From NCBI GenBank assembly GCA_016932235.1, contig JAFGDF010000057.1:1-17683 (forward strand): 17,683 nt of DNA. Direction: 5' to 3'. The stretch comes from Deltaproteobacteria bacterium (GTDB lineage Bacteria; Desulfobacterota; DSM-4660; Desulfatiglandales; HGW-15). Position 1 is the first letter of the stretch. Each line of letters starts with the position of its first letter. The position numbers and the translations under genes are program-made. The notes under the pieces were generated by a model, which was not told the DNA's origin, made no database searches, and was given only the letters and a program-made list of their open reading frames with translations. Below are positions 9,318 to 16,444 of this stretch, piece after piece.

Positions 9318-9355
9318 TCCATTCGCTTTTTATCGGCGAAACCTTTGATGAACTC

Positions 9356-9470
9356 ATAAAAAGTCACGGAAGCCGTCACTCCCGCGAAGGCGGGAGTCCA
9401 GAATTCCTTAAAATCATTGGATTCCCGCCTGCACGGGAATGATAGAAAAAGACGTTCTTTGACTTTTAGA
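9356..9470. repeat. 115-bp twin-hairpin element with terminal inverted repeats
   Basis: Inverted ends ATAAAAAGTCA (9356-9366) and TGACTTTTAGA (9460-9470) flank two hairpins. The first is ACTCCCGC-GAAG-GCGGGAGT (9378-9397); the second is ATTCCCG-CCTGCA-CGGGAAT (9421-9440). The hairpins have the form GTCAyTCCCG...GGGAxTCCAG and TGGATTCCCG...CGGGAATGA, so the inner unit is itself an inverted repeat. It lies between the convergent ends of argJ and pspF. No ORF is present, which fits a REP-like or MITE-like non-autonomous element. Related shorter copies occur at 15018-15045, 16331-16395 and 17332-17402. Confidence 0.75.
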
Positions 9471-9510
9471 GGGCTGTCAACCTTAACTGCCCGGAATTTA
9501 TATCCTGCAA

Positions 9511-10554
9511 CTATCCCATCCTATATTTACGATACAGGCCCCTGAACTGGTGGTAAGTCAGGCCCAGGAGTTTCGCCGCCAACCTCTGGTTGTATCTCGC
9601 ATCCTTTAACGCATCTTCCACCAGACCTTTTTTAAAAGCGTCAACCATTTCATGAAAAGAGCGTTGCTCAGGTTCCAAGAGATTCTTGAGCATGACAGGA
9701 CCTTCAGATAGATCATCTTTTTCCCGGAAACTTATAACATTATAAGGAGATTGAAAGGGATCAAAGATTATGTCTGAGTCAGAAATTTCTGTAGAATCAG
9801 ATCTATAAACCGCCCGCTCAACAAGGTTTTTGAGTTCACGAACATTCCCGGGCCAGGAATAGTTTTCAAGCACCTTAACGGCGTCGCTGCTGAAAAAAGG
9901 TATCTCATCACGCTTAAGCTCAAAAGACATTCTGCCAGCAAAATATTTTGCCAGAAGCATGATATCTTCCTTTCTCTCCCTCAGCGGCGGCAGAAAAAGG
10001 ACTTCAAAGGATAAACGATCCATGAGATCCTGTTTGAACAACCCCTTTGATGCCAGCATTACCAGATCGGCATTTGTCGCCGCGATTATACGAACATCAA
10101 CTTCTATACTTTCGGAGCTTCCAACTCTCTCGAATGTCCCGTATTCAACAACCCGAAGGATCTTTTCCTGTACCTCCAGAGGAATTGTCCCTATTTCATC
10201 CAGAAAGATGCTGCCATTATCAGCGTTTTCGAACCTTCCGGTTCTTCTCTGATCAGCACCCGTAAACGCGCCCCTCTCGTAACCAAACAGCTCCGACTCG
10301 ATCAGGGATGGGTTAAGGGCTGAGCAGTTAAGGGCAATCATCGGTCCATCCCATCTGGAGGAAAGATAATGCAGCCTTGCTGCTGCGAGCTCCTTACCCG
10401 TGCCCCTCTCACCAAGCAATAGAACAGGCCGATTAATCGGCGCCACCCTTGCCAGACGCTCTTGAAACACAAGAAATTTTTCCGACTGGCCAAGGGCCTC
10501 TGGCATTTTCATCGGTAAGCCAATTTTAATAGACTTTTCACTTTTAGACATCAT
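9511..10554 (-). CDS. pspF: PspF, sigma-54 enhancer-binding activator of the phage-shock operon
   Basis: AAA+ activator that opens sigma-54 promoters, normally held inactive by PspA. At 347 aa it has no N-terminal sensory domain, as in E. coli PspF. Seen: Walker A GERGTGKE at 48-55, the sigma-54 contact loop GAFTGA at 95-100, Walker B GSIFLDE at 114-120, the sensor I region (RIIAATNADL), the arginine-finger region FKQDLMDRLSFEVLFLPPLRER, and WPGNVRELKNLVERAVYR. A Fis-like helix-turn-helix closes the protein (NQRLAAKLLGLTYHQFRGLYRKYR). GKELAAARLHYLSSRWDGP matches PspF rather than NtrC-type regulators. It is divergent from pspA, and its likely binding dyad and the -24/-12 promoter lie in the 195-base gap. 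The ribosome site is weak, suiting low steady expression. Confidence 0.95.
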   Translation of the reverse strand: MMSKSEKSIKIGLPMKMPEALGQSEKFLVFQERLARVAPINRPVLLLGERGTGKELAAARLHYLSSRWDGPMIALNCSALNPSLIESELFGYERGAFTGADQRRTGRFENADNGSIFLDEIGTIPLEVQEKILRVVEYGTFERVGSSESIEVDVRIIAATNADLVMLASKGLFKQDLMDRLSFEVLFLPPLRERKEDIMLLAKYFAGRMSFELKRDEIPFFSSDAVKVLENYSWPGNVRELKNLVERAVYRSDSTEISDSDIIFDPFQSPYNVISFREKDDLSEGPVMLKNLLEPEQRSFHEMVDAFKKGLVEDALKDARYNQRLAAKLLGLTYHQFRGLYRKYRMG

Positions 10555-10572
10555 ATTTCACCAAAATTTGCC

Positions 10573-10610
10573 ATATTTTAGTAAATATTACTGAATATTA
10601 GCAATATATA
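10573..10610 (+). promoter_or_regulatory. Candidate PspF upstream binding sites
   Basis: A perfect dyad AGTAA-ATA-TTACT at 10580-10592 lies in an AT-rich tract with ATATT repeated at 10573, 10585 and 10595, about one helical turn apart. It sits roughly 90-110 bases upstream of the -24/-12 promoter, the usual place for an enhancer-binding protein, and next to the pspF start, where binding could also give autocontrol. Placement is inference from position and symmetry. Confidence 0.5.
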
Positions 10611-10680
10611 CTATCTATGTACTTATCTGTCAACCCCATAACAGCCTGAAATTCCACCTTTTCTGTAAAAAAGGCCCAAT

Positions 10681-10695
10681 TGGCACAATTCCTGC
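10681..10695 (+). promoter_or_regulatory. Sigma-54 (-24/-12) promoter of pspA
   Basis: TGGCAC-N5-CTGC, with exactly 10 bases between the GG and GC, close to the TGGCAC-N5-TTGC consensus. Transcription would start around 10706-10708, about 43 bases before the pspA ATG. It agrees with the divergent pspF gene. Confidence 0.85.
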
Positions 10696-10749
10696 CTATA
10701 GGATTATTAAAAGACATCGTCTAATTTCAAATTTTAAAGGGAGGATATT

Positions 10750-11415
10750 ATGGGAATTTTTACACGATTTCGGGACATCATAAGCTCAAATATCAATGCA
10801 ATGCTTGACAGAGCGGAGGATCCTGAAAAATTGGTTAAACTGATGATTCGTGAAATGGAGGACACCCTTATTGAAATCAAGGCATCATGCGCGGCAGCTA
10901 TGGCAGGGTCAAAAAAGGTTAAACGGCAGCTTGATGAAACCGAATCAAGGATAAAATATTGGGAAGAAAAAGCCCCGCTGGCTGTAAGCAAGGGCAGAGA
11001 TGATCTTGCCAGAGAGGCACTGATCGAAAAACGAAAACATATAGAAACAGCAACAGCGCTGGAGCGGGAACTTGCTGAGCATGATTCCTTGATAAAGGAA
11101 TACCATGATGATATTCGACAGCTTGAAGAAAAGCTTGAGGGGGCCCGTGAAAAGCAGCGTATGCTCATCCAGCGGCATATCCATGCAAATAAAAAAAGGC
11201 GTGCGCAGGAGGACATTCGGCGTATTAATAGCGCGGAAACAATCCTGAAATTTGATGAGCTTGAGAATCGCATTGAGAGGATGGAGGCGGAAGCGGACCT
11301 CGTTAACTTCGGTAGTCGACCGTCTCTTCATAAAGAGCTGGAAGGATTGTCAAATATTGATGAAATTGAGGAGGAACTTCAATCCTTAAAATCATCCTTA
11401 ATAAAAAGAGATTAA
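10750..11415 (+). CDS. pspA: Phage shock protein A (PspA/Vipp1/IM30 family)
   Basis: Peripheral inner-membrane protein of the ESCRT-III-like fold that assembles on stressed membranes and, in the resting state, inhibits PspF. The 221-aa protein begins MGIFTRFRDIISSNINAML, the amphipathic membrane-binding helix, then EDPEKLVKLMIREMEDTL, the family signature. It continues as long charged helices with a coiled-coil pattern to the end (about 40-190), with no transmembrane segment. Length matches E. coli PspA (222). A strong GGGAGG site precedes the ATG, suiting high induced output from the sigma-54 promoter. It is the first gene of the rightward psp operon; a 117-base AT-rich gap separates it from the pspB-like gene. 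Confidence 0.96.
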   Translation: MGIFTRFRDIISSNINAMLDRAEDPEKLVKLMIREMEDTLIEIKASCAAAMAGSKKVKRQLDETESRIKYWEEKAPLAVSKGRDDLAREALIEKRKHIETATALERELAEHDSLIKEYHDDIRQLEEKLEGAREKQRMLIQRHIHANKKRRAQEDIRRINSAETILKFDELENRIERMEAEADLVNFGSRPSLHKELEGLSNIDEIEEELQSLKSSLIKRD

Positions 11416-11532
11416 TTATTTATAAGGTAATTGGATCTTCATATTGATATTAGCTTTAAGATCTAATAAACTGGAAATGGATAAAAACGAGAAAATCATC
11501 TAAATTTCCACAAATGAAAGGGAAAATCAAAT

Positions 11533-11781
11533 ATGCCTGGTCTTATTATCGTAGCAATAGTCTTTGGTGGTATTATACTCGCCTTGGCCATAATAGGCAG
11601 CACGATATTAATGGGGATAAAATTGATGAAAGGCGGTATCTCCAGGAAAGGCAGGGAATCACAGACCGATGAAGCCAAAATGATCCAGGAAATACACCAG
11701 GGCCTTACCCGCATGGAAGAGAGGGTTGATGCCCTGGAAACTATCATTCTTGACCATGAAAGAAAGGATCGCACCTCATGA
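11533..11781 (+). CDS. pspB: PspB-like envelope stress protein
   Basis: Small membrane protein that, with PspC, senses inner-membrane stress and draws PspA away from PspF. The 82-aa sequence has a long N-terminal hydrophobic segment (LIIVAIVFGGIILALAII and on to about residue 29), a short basic linker, and a charged helix DEAKMIQEIHQGLTRMEERVDALETI that matches the PspB C-terminal helix pattern. Size is close to E. coli PspB (74). The name rests on this architecture and on its place between pspA and pspC; sequence identity to E. coli PspB looks low. The stop overlaps the pspC ATG as ATGA, indicating translational coupling. AAAGGG precedes its ATG by about 10 bases. Confidence 0.75.
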   Translation: MPGLIIVAIVFGGIILALAIIGSTILMGIKLMKGGISRKGRESQTDEAKMIQEIHQGLTRMEERVDALETIILDHERKDRTS

Positions 11782-12224
11782 GAAGGTTTAAAAAATATCG
11801 CAACTTTCATAGGAATTATAACGGATTTAGATCAGGATTTAGGAGACGCTTCGAAAATATCTACGAAGGGGGTCTGCATCGCTCCAGAAATGGAATCATT
11901 CTTGGCGTATGCAGGGGGATCGCCGAATATTTTGATTTTTCGGTTTTTTGGATCCGGGCGATTGCGGTTATTCTTCTCTTAATAAGCGGTCTCTGGCCAA
12001 TAACAGCCATCTATTTTTTAGCCGCCCTGCTTATGAAACCTGAGCCCGTATTACCTATTCGGGATGACGAGGAACAGGAGGTTTATGACAGTTATCTCCA
12101 TTCACGCAAGGCTACCACCGACCGAATGAAAAGGAGATTTGAAAACCTCGAGCGCCGTATCCAGAGGATGGAGCACACGGTGACAACACAGGAATATGAC
12201 TGGGAGAACAGGCTTAATTCATGA
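11778..12224 (+). CDS. pspC: PspC-domain envelope stress sensor
   Basis: Integral membrane partner of PspB in the phage-shock response. The PspC domain spans about residues 33-87: GLHRSRNGIILGVCRGIAEYFDFSVFWIR followed by the hydrophobic helix AIAVILLLISGLWPITAIYFLAALLM. A strongly basic 30-residue N-terminus with Arg, Lys, Asn and Phe precedes it. After the membrane comes a charged tail with a heptad-like helix (RMKRRFENLERRIQRMEHTV), probably the part that contacts PspA or PspB. At 148 aa it is longer than E. coli PspC (119), because of both extensions. It is coupled to the pspB-like gene by an ATGA overlap and is the last gene before the terminator at 12381. Confidence 0.92.
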   Translation: MRRFKKYRNFHRNYNGFRSGFRRRFENIYEGGLHRSRNGIILGVCRGIAEYFDFSVFWIRAIAVILLLISGLWPITAIYFLAALLMKPEPVLPIRDDEEQEVYDSYLHSRKATTDRMKRRFENLERRIQRMEHTVTTQEYDWENRLNS

Positions 12225-12380
12225 GATTATCGGGAAAGGTTCAAATAGACCACCATGCTTCGATGCGGCCGAAATGAAAAGTGATATTGGTTCGGCTTTC
12301 CGTATTTTCTAATCTTGTATTATTGCATTCGTTCATAATCCTTCTTTATCTCATCTATCATTATTGCTTGTCTTTTAATA

Positions 12381-12412
12381 ATCCAGATCACAAATCTTAT
12401 CTGGATCTTTTT
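12381..12412 (+). terminator. Intrinsic terminator of the psp operon
   Basis: ATCCAGAT (12381-12388) and ATCTGGAT (12399-12406) form a perfect 8-bp stem with a 10-base loop, followed by CTTTTTATT. It lies 157 bases after the pspC stop; the bases in between show no gene. The T-run directly abuts the -35 box of the next promoter. Confidence 0.75.
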
Positions 12413-12413
12413 A

Positions 12414-12442
12414 TTGACAGCTCAGCCTGCCGTAACTAAGAT
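12414..12442 (+). promoter_or_regulatory. Sigma-70-type promoter of manC-manB
   Basis: TTGACA (12414-12419), 17 bases, then TAAGAT (12437-12442): a perfect -35 and a 4/6 -10 at ideal spacing. Transcription would start near 12449, leaving a leader of about 28 bases with GGAGG (12468-12472) before the ATG at 12477. This also shows that the upstream TTG at 12414 is part of the promoter and not the start codon. Confidence 0.7.
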
Positions 12443-12476
12443 TGCATCTTACCGGTTTTCAGTAATTGGAGGTAAA

Positions 12477-13553
12477 ATGTTTGCGGTTATTATGGCCGGA
12501 GGGTCGGGAAACCGTTTCTGGCCCATAAGCAGGGCAAAAAATCCAAAACAGTTATTAAAGATAATTGGAGAAGAGTGCATGCTTGTTGAGACCTGCAATC
12601 GTCTTAACCCACTCATTAAAGATGAAGAGATAATCGTAATTATCGGAAGTATCCACCGGCAGGAAACAGAAAAGGTCCTCCTAAACAGGAATGTGCACCT
12701 AATAGCAGAACCGGTGGGGAAGAACACTGCCCCATGCATAGGATTGGGCGCTCTCATTGCTCTTCAGATGGGTTGTGACAAACCCGTTGCCTTCCTTCCC
12801 GCGGATCATTTCATCGCAAACCCGTCCTCATTCCTTGATGCACTGAAAACCGCCTCAACTGTTGCTGAATCCGGAGGGATTGTCCTGCTAGGAATAATAC
12901 CGACAAGACCCGAAACAGGTTACGGATATATAAAAAAATCAGTCAGCGGGTCGGAGTTAGGGGGTCATAAGGTGTACCAGGTAGATGCTTTTGTTGAAAA
13001 ACCTGATCAGACAAAGGCCCTTCAGTATCTTGCAAATGAAGATTATTACTGGAACGCCGGAATATTTGTTGCGACACCGGGTACCATTATGGCGGAGATT
13101 AAAAAAAATATACCTGATCTCTACGAGGGCCTTGAGAGTTTAAAAAAATCGCTTGGAACTGATTCCTTTGAAAATGAGATGGAACGGGTATATGGGGAAC
13201 TGCAACCTGTCTCATTTGATTATGGCATAATGGAAAAAACCCATTCACCCCTTTATATTGTTCCTTGCGAATGCGGCTGGAGTGATGTGGGTTCATGGAA
13301 CTCCCTCTACGAACTGCGAAAGAAAGAATCCGACAGGTCCGGAAACCTTGCGGATGGCAATGTCTTGCTGATTGACTGCAGTAACAGTTTTATATCAGAA
13401 AACAGCAAGCGGCTTGTGACATGCCTAGGTATTGACAAATGCCTGGTAATAGACACCCCTGATGCTTTATTGATCGCGGATATTGACAGATCCCAGGACA
13501 TTCGAAAAATCGTGGATATTTTAAGAAAAAATAATAAAACGGAATTACTATGA
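12477..13553 (+). CDS. manC: Mannose-1-phosphate guanylyltransferase (GDP)
   Basis: Makes GDP-mannose from mannose-1-phosphate and GTP for lipopolysaccharide, exopolysaccharide or glycoprotein. The 358-aa protein begins MFAVIMAGGSGNRFWPISR and has the nucleotidyltransferase loop GGSGNRFWPISR..NPKQ at residues 8-25. Other motifs are EPVGKNTAPCIGLGAL, FLPADHFI, RPETGYGYI, FVEKPD at 172-177 and YYWNAGIFV. It is the short, single-domain form; the C-terminal isomerase domain of ManC/AlgA-type bifunctional enzymes (about 480 aa) is absent, so fructose-6-P to mannose-6-P must come from elsewhere. The start at 12477 has GGAGG 4 bases upstream; a longer frame from a TTG at 12414 would begin inside the promoter. 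Its end overlaps manB as ATGA. Confidence 0.94.
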   Translation: MFAVIMAGGSGNRFWPISRAKNPKQLLKIIGEECMLVETCNRLNPLIKDEEIIVIIGSIHRQETEKVLLNRNVHLIAEPVGKNTAPCIGLGALIALQMGCDKPVAFLPADHFIANPSSFLDALKTASTVAESGGIVLLGIIPTRPETGYGYIKKSVSGSELGGHKVYQVDAFVEKPDQTKALQYLANEDYYWNAGIFVATPGTIMAEIKKNIPDLYEGLESLKKSLGTDSFENEMERVYGELQPVSFDYGIMEKTHSPLYIVPCECGWSDVGSWNSLYELRKKESDRSGNLADGNVLLIDCSNSFISENSKRLVTCLGIDKCLVIDTPDALLIADIDRSQDIRKIVDILRKNNKTELL

Positions 13554-14896
13554 ATCCTTTTATCTTCAGAGAATATGATATTCGTGGAACGTTTCCGGAT
13601 GAATTGAACATGGAAACAATGTATGTGCTGGGTCTTTCAATCGGCACCTACTATCACGCCCACAACGTGAGCAGAATATCATTGGGCAGGGACTGCCGCC
13701 TTAGCTCGCCCGAACTCAGAAAGCACCTGATAAGGGGGCTTTCGGAAGCCGGGATCAACACACTGGATGTCGGGATGGTCCCCACTCCGCTCCTATACTT
13801 CTCAATACACAGCCTTGAAACAGGAGGCGGCATACAGATCACCGGAAGTCACAACCCTCCCGAATATAACGGCATCAAGATATGCCTTGGAACCCTGTCT
13901 ATACATGGCAAAGAGATTCAACAGATCCGTGAAATCCAGGAAAAGGGTGTCTTTCATAAGGCAGAAGGTACGGTTGTTGATAAAGATGTAATTCCCGCTT
14001 ACCTGGACTATCTAAAATCTAACATCCGGTGCGGTGACATATCAAGGAAGATAGTCGTTGACGCGGGGAATGGGGTGGGGGGACTGGTAGCCCCTGATGT
14101 CTATACAGGCATGGGCGTCTCGGTTGAAAGGCTCTACTGCGATCCCGACGGCCGTTTTCCAAACCATCACCCTGATCCGACAATTCCTGAAAACCTTAAA
14201 GACCTTATGACGAAAGTTGCCGAGACATCCGCGGACATGGGTATAGCATTTGATGGTGATGCCGACAGGATTGGCGTTGTGGATAATAAAGGGAATATCA
14301 TCTGGGGAGACCAGCTTATGACTATATTTTCCCGTGATATCCTGAAGCATCACCCGGGGGCAAAGATCATTGGAGAGGTCAAGTGCTCGCAGACGTTATA
14401 TGATGATATAGAGAAACTGGGTGGCCACGCCATCATGTGGAAAGCCGGGCACTCCCTGATAAAAAGCAAGATGAGGGAAGAAGGAGCGCTTTTTGCTGGG
14501 GAAATGAGCGGCCATCTTTTTTTTGCCGACCGTTATTTCGGGTTTGATGATGCCATATACGCGGGCGCCAGATTAATCGAGATTATCACCAGGGAAAATG
14601 TGACACTCCAGGACCTTCTGTCGGGAATACCCAGGACTGTAACCACCCCGGAGATCCGTCTGGACTGTCCTGATGACAGAAAAATCCGGGTTGTCGATCA
14701 GATGGCCGAATCCTTCAGGTCAGAACAGGACGTAATTGACATAGACGGCGCCAGGGTCCTTTTTCAAGGGGGATGGGGTCTTATAAGGGCATCGAATACC
14801 CAACCGGTTATAGTCCTGCGGTTTGAGGCAGTGGATAAAGAACGGCTTGAAGAAATAAAAAACATCTTCATGGACAAGCTGAAAAATGTTATGTAG
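13550..14896 (+). CDS. manB: Phosphomannomutase/phosphoglucomutase
   Basis: Interconverts mannose-6-P and mannose-1-P (and probably the glucose phosphates), feeding the adjacent guanylyltransferase. The 448-aa protein is a full-length alpha-D-phosphohexomutase. It opens with FIFREYDIRGTFPDEL. The phosphoserine loop is TGSHNPPEYNGIK with S100; the metal loop is DGDADR with D235, D237 and D239; the sugar-specificity loop is GEMSGH near 317-322; and the phosphate-binding loop is RASNTQP near 413-419. PMM/PGM enzymes of the AlgC type share this arrangement, so dual specificity is likely. It overlaps manC by 4 bases, which fits coupled translation. The downstream 409-base gap has no clear terminator. 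Confidence 0.94.
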   Translation: MNPFIFREYDIRGTFPDELNMETMYVLGLSIGTYYHAHNVSRISLGRDCRLSSPELRKHLIRGLSEAGINTLDVGMVPTPLLYFSIHSLETGGGIQITGSHNPPEYNGIKICLGTLSIHGKEIQQIREIQEKGVFHKAEGTVVDKDVIPAYLDYLKSNIRCGDISRKIVVDAGNGVGGLVAPDVYTGMGVSVERLYCDPDGRFPNHHPDPTIPENLKDLMTKVAETSADMGIAFDGDADRIGVVDNKGNIIWGDQLMTIFSRDILKHHPGAKIIGEVKCSQTLYDDIEKLGGHAIMWKAGHSLIKSKMREEGALFAGEMSGHLFFADRYFGFDDAIYAGARLIEIITRENVTLQDLLSGIPRTVTTPEIRLDCPDDRKIRVVDQMAESFRSEQDVIDIDGARVLFQGGWGLIRASNTQPVIVLRFEAVDKERLEEIKNIFMDKLKNVM

Positions 14897-14954
14897 CCGG
14901 TGTATATCTAAAAATCTCTGTCTTAAATATATTCGGAATAAGCTCTTATGGGTA

Positions 14955-14993
14955 TTCTAGGAGACTGTCGGCCAAAGTCCGACAAACTGCTGG
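14955..14993. repeat. Second copy of the 39-bp hairpin repeat, inverted
   Basis: The reverse complement of this stretch matches the secA-leader repeat (5151-5189) at 30 of 39 positions. It keeps an inner stem TGTCGG (14966-14971) with CCGACA (14979-14984). Confidence 0.6.
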
Positions 14994-15017
14994 AATGGCA
15001 ATAAGGCTACAAGTCTG

Positions 15018-15045
15018 TCATTCCGGCCCCTGAGCCGGAATCCAG
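15018..15045. repeat. Single-hairpin REP-like copy
   Basis: GTCATTCCGGC and GCCGGAATCCAG form a perfect 8-bp stem, ATTCCGGC/GCCGGAAT (15020-15041), with loop CCCTGA. It has the same GTCATTCC...GGAATCCAG frame as the first half of the 9356-9470 element, without the second hairpin. Confidence 0.6.
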
Positions 15046-15090
15046 ATTAGATACAGCCCTTCGGGCAGTCTCGAATCACTATCCGAATTC

Positions 15091-15207
15091 ATGCTAAGTC
15101 CATCGATTCATAAATTCGGTAACGAATTTAGTTGCTCAGGACTTAGTGCTGAGTGAGCATTTTATCTATTCCGATTCGTCAAAATACGTGACCGTATTTG
15201 CGAATCG
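15091..15207. other. Hairpin-rich untranslated stretch before the squalene synthase gene
   Basis: This is the most structured part of the 409-base gap 14897-15305, which has no credible ORF. CTAAGTCC (15094-15101) pairs with GGACTTAG (15139-15146) and encloses TAAATTCG-GTAA-CGAATTTA (15111-15130). A second hairpin pairs CGATTCG (15172-15178) with CGAATCG (15201-15207) around AAATACG-TGAC-CGTATTT (15182-15199). No T-run follows either, so they are not plain terminators. They could be a structured leader RNA, an operator cluster or another repeat element; none can be chosen from one copy. Confidence 0.5.
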
Positions 15208-15305
15208 AAGCATTAAGTATTACGAAGTTTCTTCTATTATCAAAATGAAGTTTTAAACTGAGAGTTTACCAATAATACCAGCATAATTCACAAAAGGCCG
15301 GACTT

Positions 15306-16256
15306 TTGAAAAACATATCTCAATGGATAAAGGCAAACGAGGAAACGCTCTTAAAACAGTCCAGAAGTTTTGCCATTCCCATACTGAACCTGGATGACCG
15401 CTTCAGGCTGCCCATAATGGTGGAATACAACCTTAACAAGACGATTGACACTATTGAGGATTCTCCGGGAATCGAATATGATGAAAAGATCGCCCTTATC
15501 CGTGAGTTCTGTGAATATTTAGACAAGAACGAGGTTTCTGGTAATGTCAGGAAGCGAATGCTGGACGCAACAGCACATGATGAGGCTTACGTATTTAAGA
15601 ATTACGAACACATGATAAATCTCTTTAATTGTCTCCAGGATGAAGAAACCGCCTTAATGAAAAAATGGACAAATAAGATGGCCGAAGGGATGTGCATCTT
15701 CCTGAAACGGCCAATTTATACGCAGGATGATCTTAATCAATATTGTTATTATGTTGCGGGAACGGTAGGTATCTTCCTTACAAATATCTTAAAGCTGAAA
15801 GGATCGAATATTACAAAGGAAAATTTCCGTATCCTGGAGGGCAGTGCAGTTTATTTCGGGCTGTTTTTACAGAAACTTAACATCATCAGGGATTACATTG
15901 AAGATAGAGACGTGAAAAAAAGATGCTTCTGGCCGCAAAAATACCTTGAAACTGAAAAAGACCAGATTGATGTCCTGAATCGCCTGTGTGATGAAACATC
16001 CAAAAATGATGTACCGCGGGCGATAGATTATTATTGCCATATCCCCCCGGGAAACGATTCTTATGATTATTTTATCAGATTTATTCTAAGCTCTGGACTT
16101 GAATATCTTAAGATCCTTAAGAACAACAAATCAGTGTTCTCCAGGATAAAAGTAAAACTCCCCGCAGTATTTATCAAAACCCTTTTTAAGAAAGTTTCAT
16201 CCCAATCCCGAGTGGAATTCAGAGATTATTGTAATCGATTTCTTGCCGAACCCTAA
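15306..16256 (+). CDS. Squalene synthase (farnesyl-diphosphate farnesyltransferase), eukaryotic-like type
   Basis: Joins two farnesyl diphosphates head to head to squalene, or to a related C30 product. Motifs in the 316-aa protein: SRSFAIPIL near 19-27; first Asp-rich motif DTIED at 48-52; WTNKMAEGMCIFL; YCYYVAGTVGIFLTNIL; and second Asp-rich motif with KLNIIRDYIED at 190-200, then FWPQKY. The YC.YVAG.VG and FLQK.NIIRDY.ED wording is that of eukaryotic squalene synthases and their bacterial relatives, not of HpnC/HpnD or CrtB. The C-terminal membrane anchor of eukaryotic forms is absent. The start is a TTG at 15306 with AAAGG about 8 bases upstream; the next Met (residue 38) would delete the SRSFA region. 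No cyclase or other isoprenoid gene is nearby, so the end product is unknown. Confidence 0.88.
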   Translation: MKNISQWIKANEETLLKQSRSFAIPILNLDDRFRLPIMVEYNLNKTIDTIEDSPGIEYDEKIALIREFCEYLDKNEVSGNVRKRMLDATAHDEAYVFKNYEHMINLFNCLQDEETALMKKWTNKMAEGMCIFLKRPIYTQDDLNQYCYYVAGTVGIFLTNILKLKGSNITKENFRILEGSAVYFGLFLQKLNIIRDYIEDRDVKKRCFWPQKYLETEKDQIDVLNRLCDETSKNDVPRAIDYYCHIPPGNDSYDYFIRFILSSGLEYLKILKNNKSVFSRIKVKLPAVFIKTLFKKVSSQSRVEFRDYCNRFLAEP

Positions 16257-16330
16257 AAACCCTTTTTCATTGGTTTCCAAAATATATCTGGATTCTTTTA
16301 TGATAATGATCACTGATTCGACTAAAGCCG

Positions 16331-16395
16331 TCATGCCCGTGCAAACGGGCATCCAAACATTTTATATGACATCTTATGAAAATGGATTCCCGGGG
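16331..16395. repeat. REP-like hairpin copy bordering the toxin remnant
   Basis: ATGCCCGT-GCAA-ACGGGCAT (16333-16352) is a perfect 8-bp stem with a GCAA loop, in the frame GTCATGCCCG...CGGGCATCCA. About 35 bases later the second-hairpin start TGGATTCCCGGGG appears and then decays. It ends near the point where recognisable toxin sequence begins. Confidence 0.55.
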
Positions 16396-16444
16396 AAAAA
16401 TTTGCATGGAATTAATATTCTCGGTATCTTCTTATCATCGGTTC

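Noticed and set aside
10734..11273. Minus-strand 179-codon frame opposite pspA
   Set aside because: Ser/Arg/Phe-rich shadow of the coiled-coil pspA gene; no motif.
12414..12476. Longer manC reading frame from a TTG at 12414
   Set aside because: The TTG is the start of a TTGACA -35 box with a matching -10, and the ATG at 12477 has a GGAGG site and the family's normal N-terminus.
14042..14353. Minus-strand 103-codon frame opposite manB
   Set aside because: It lies wholly inside the metal-loop region of a conserved enzyme and has no recognisable domain.
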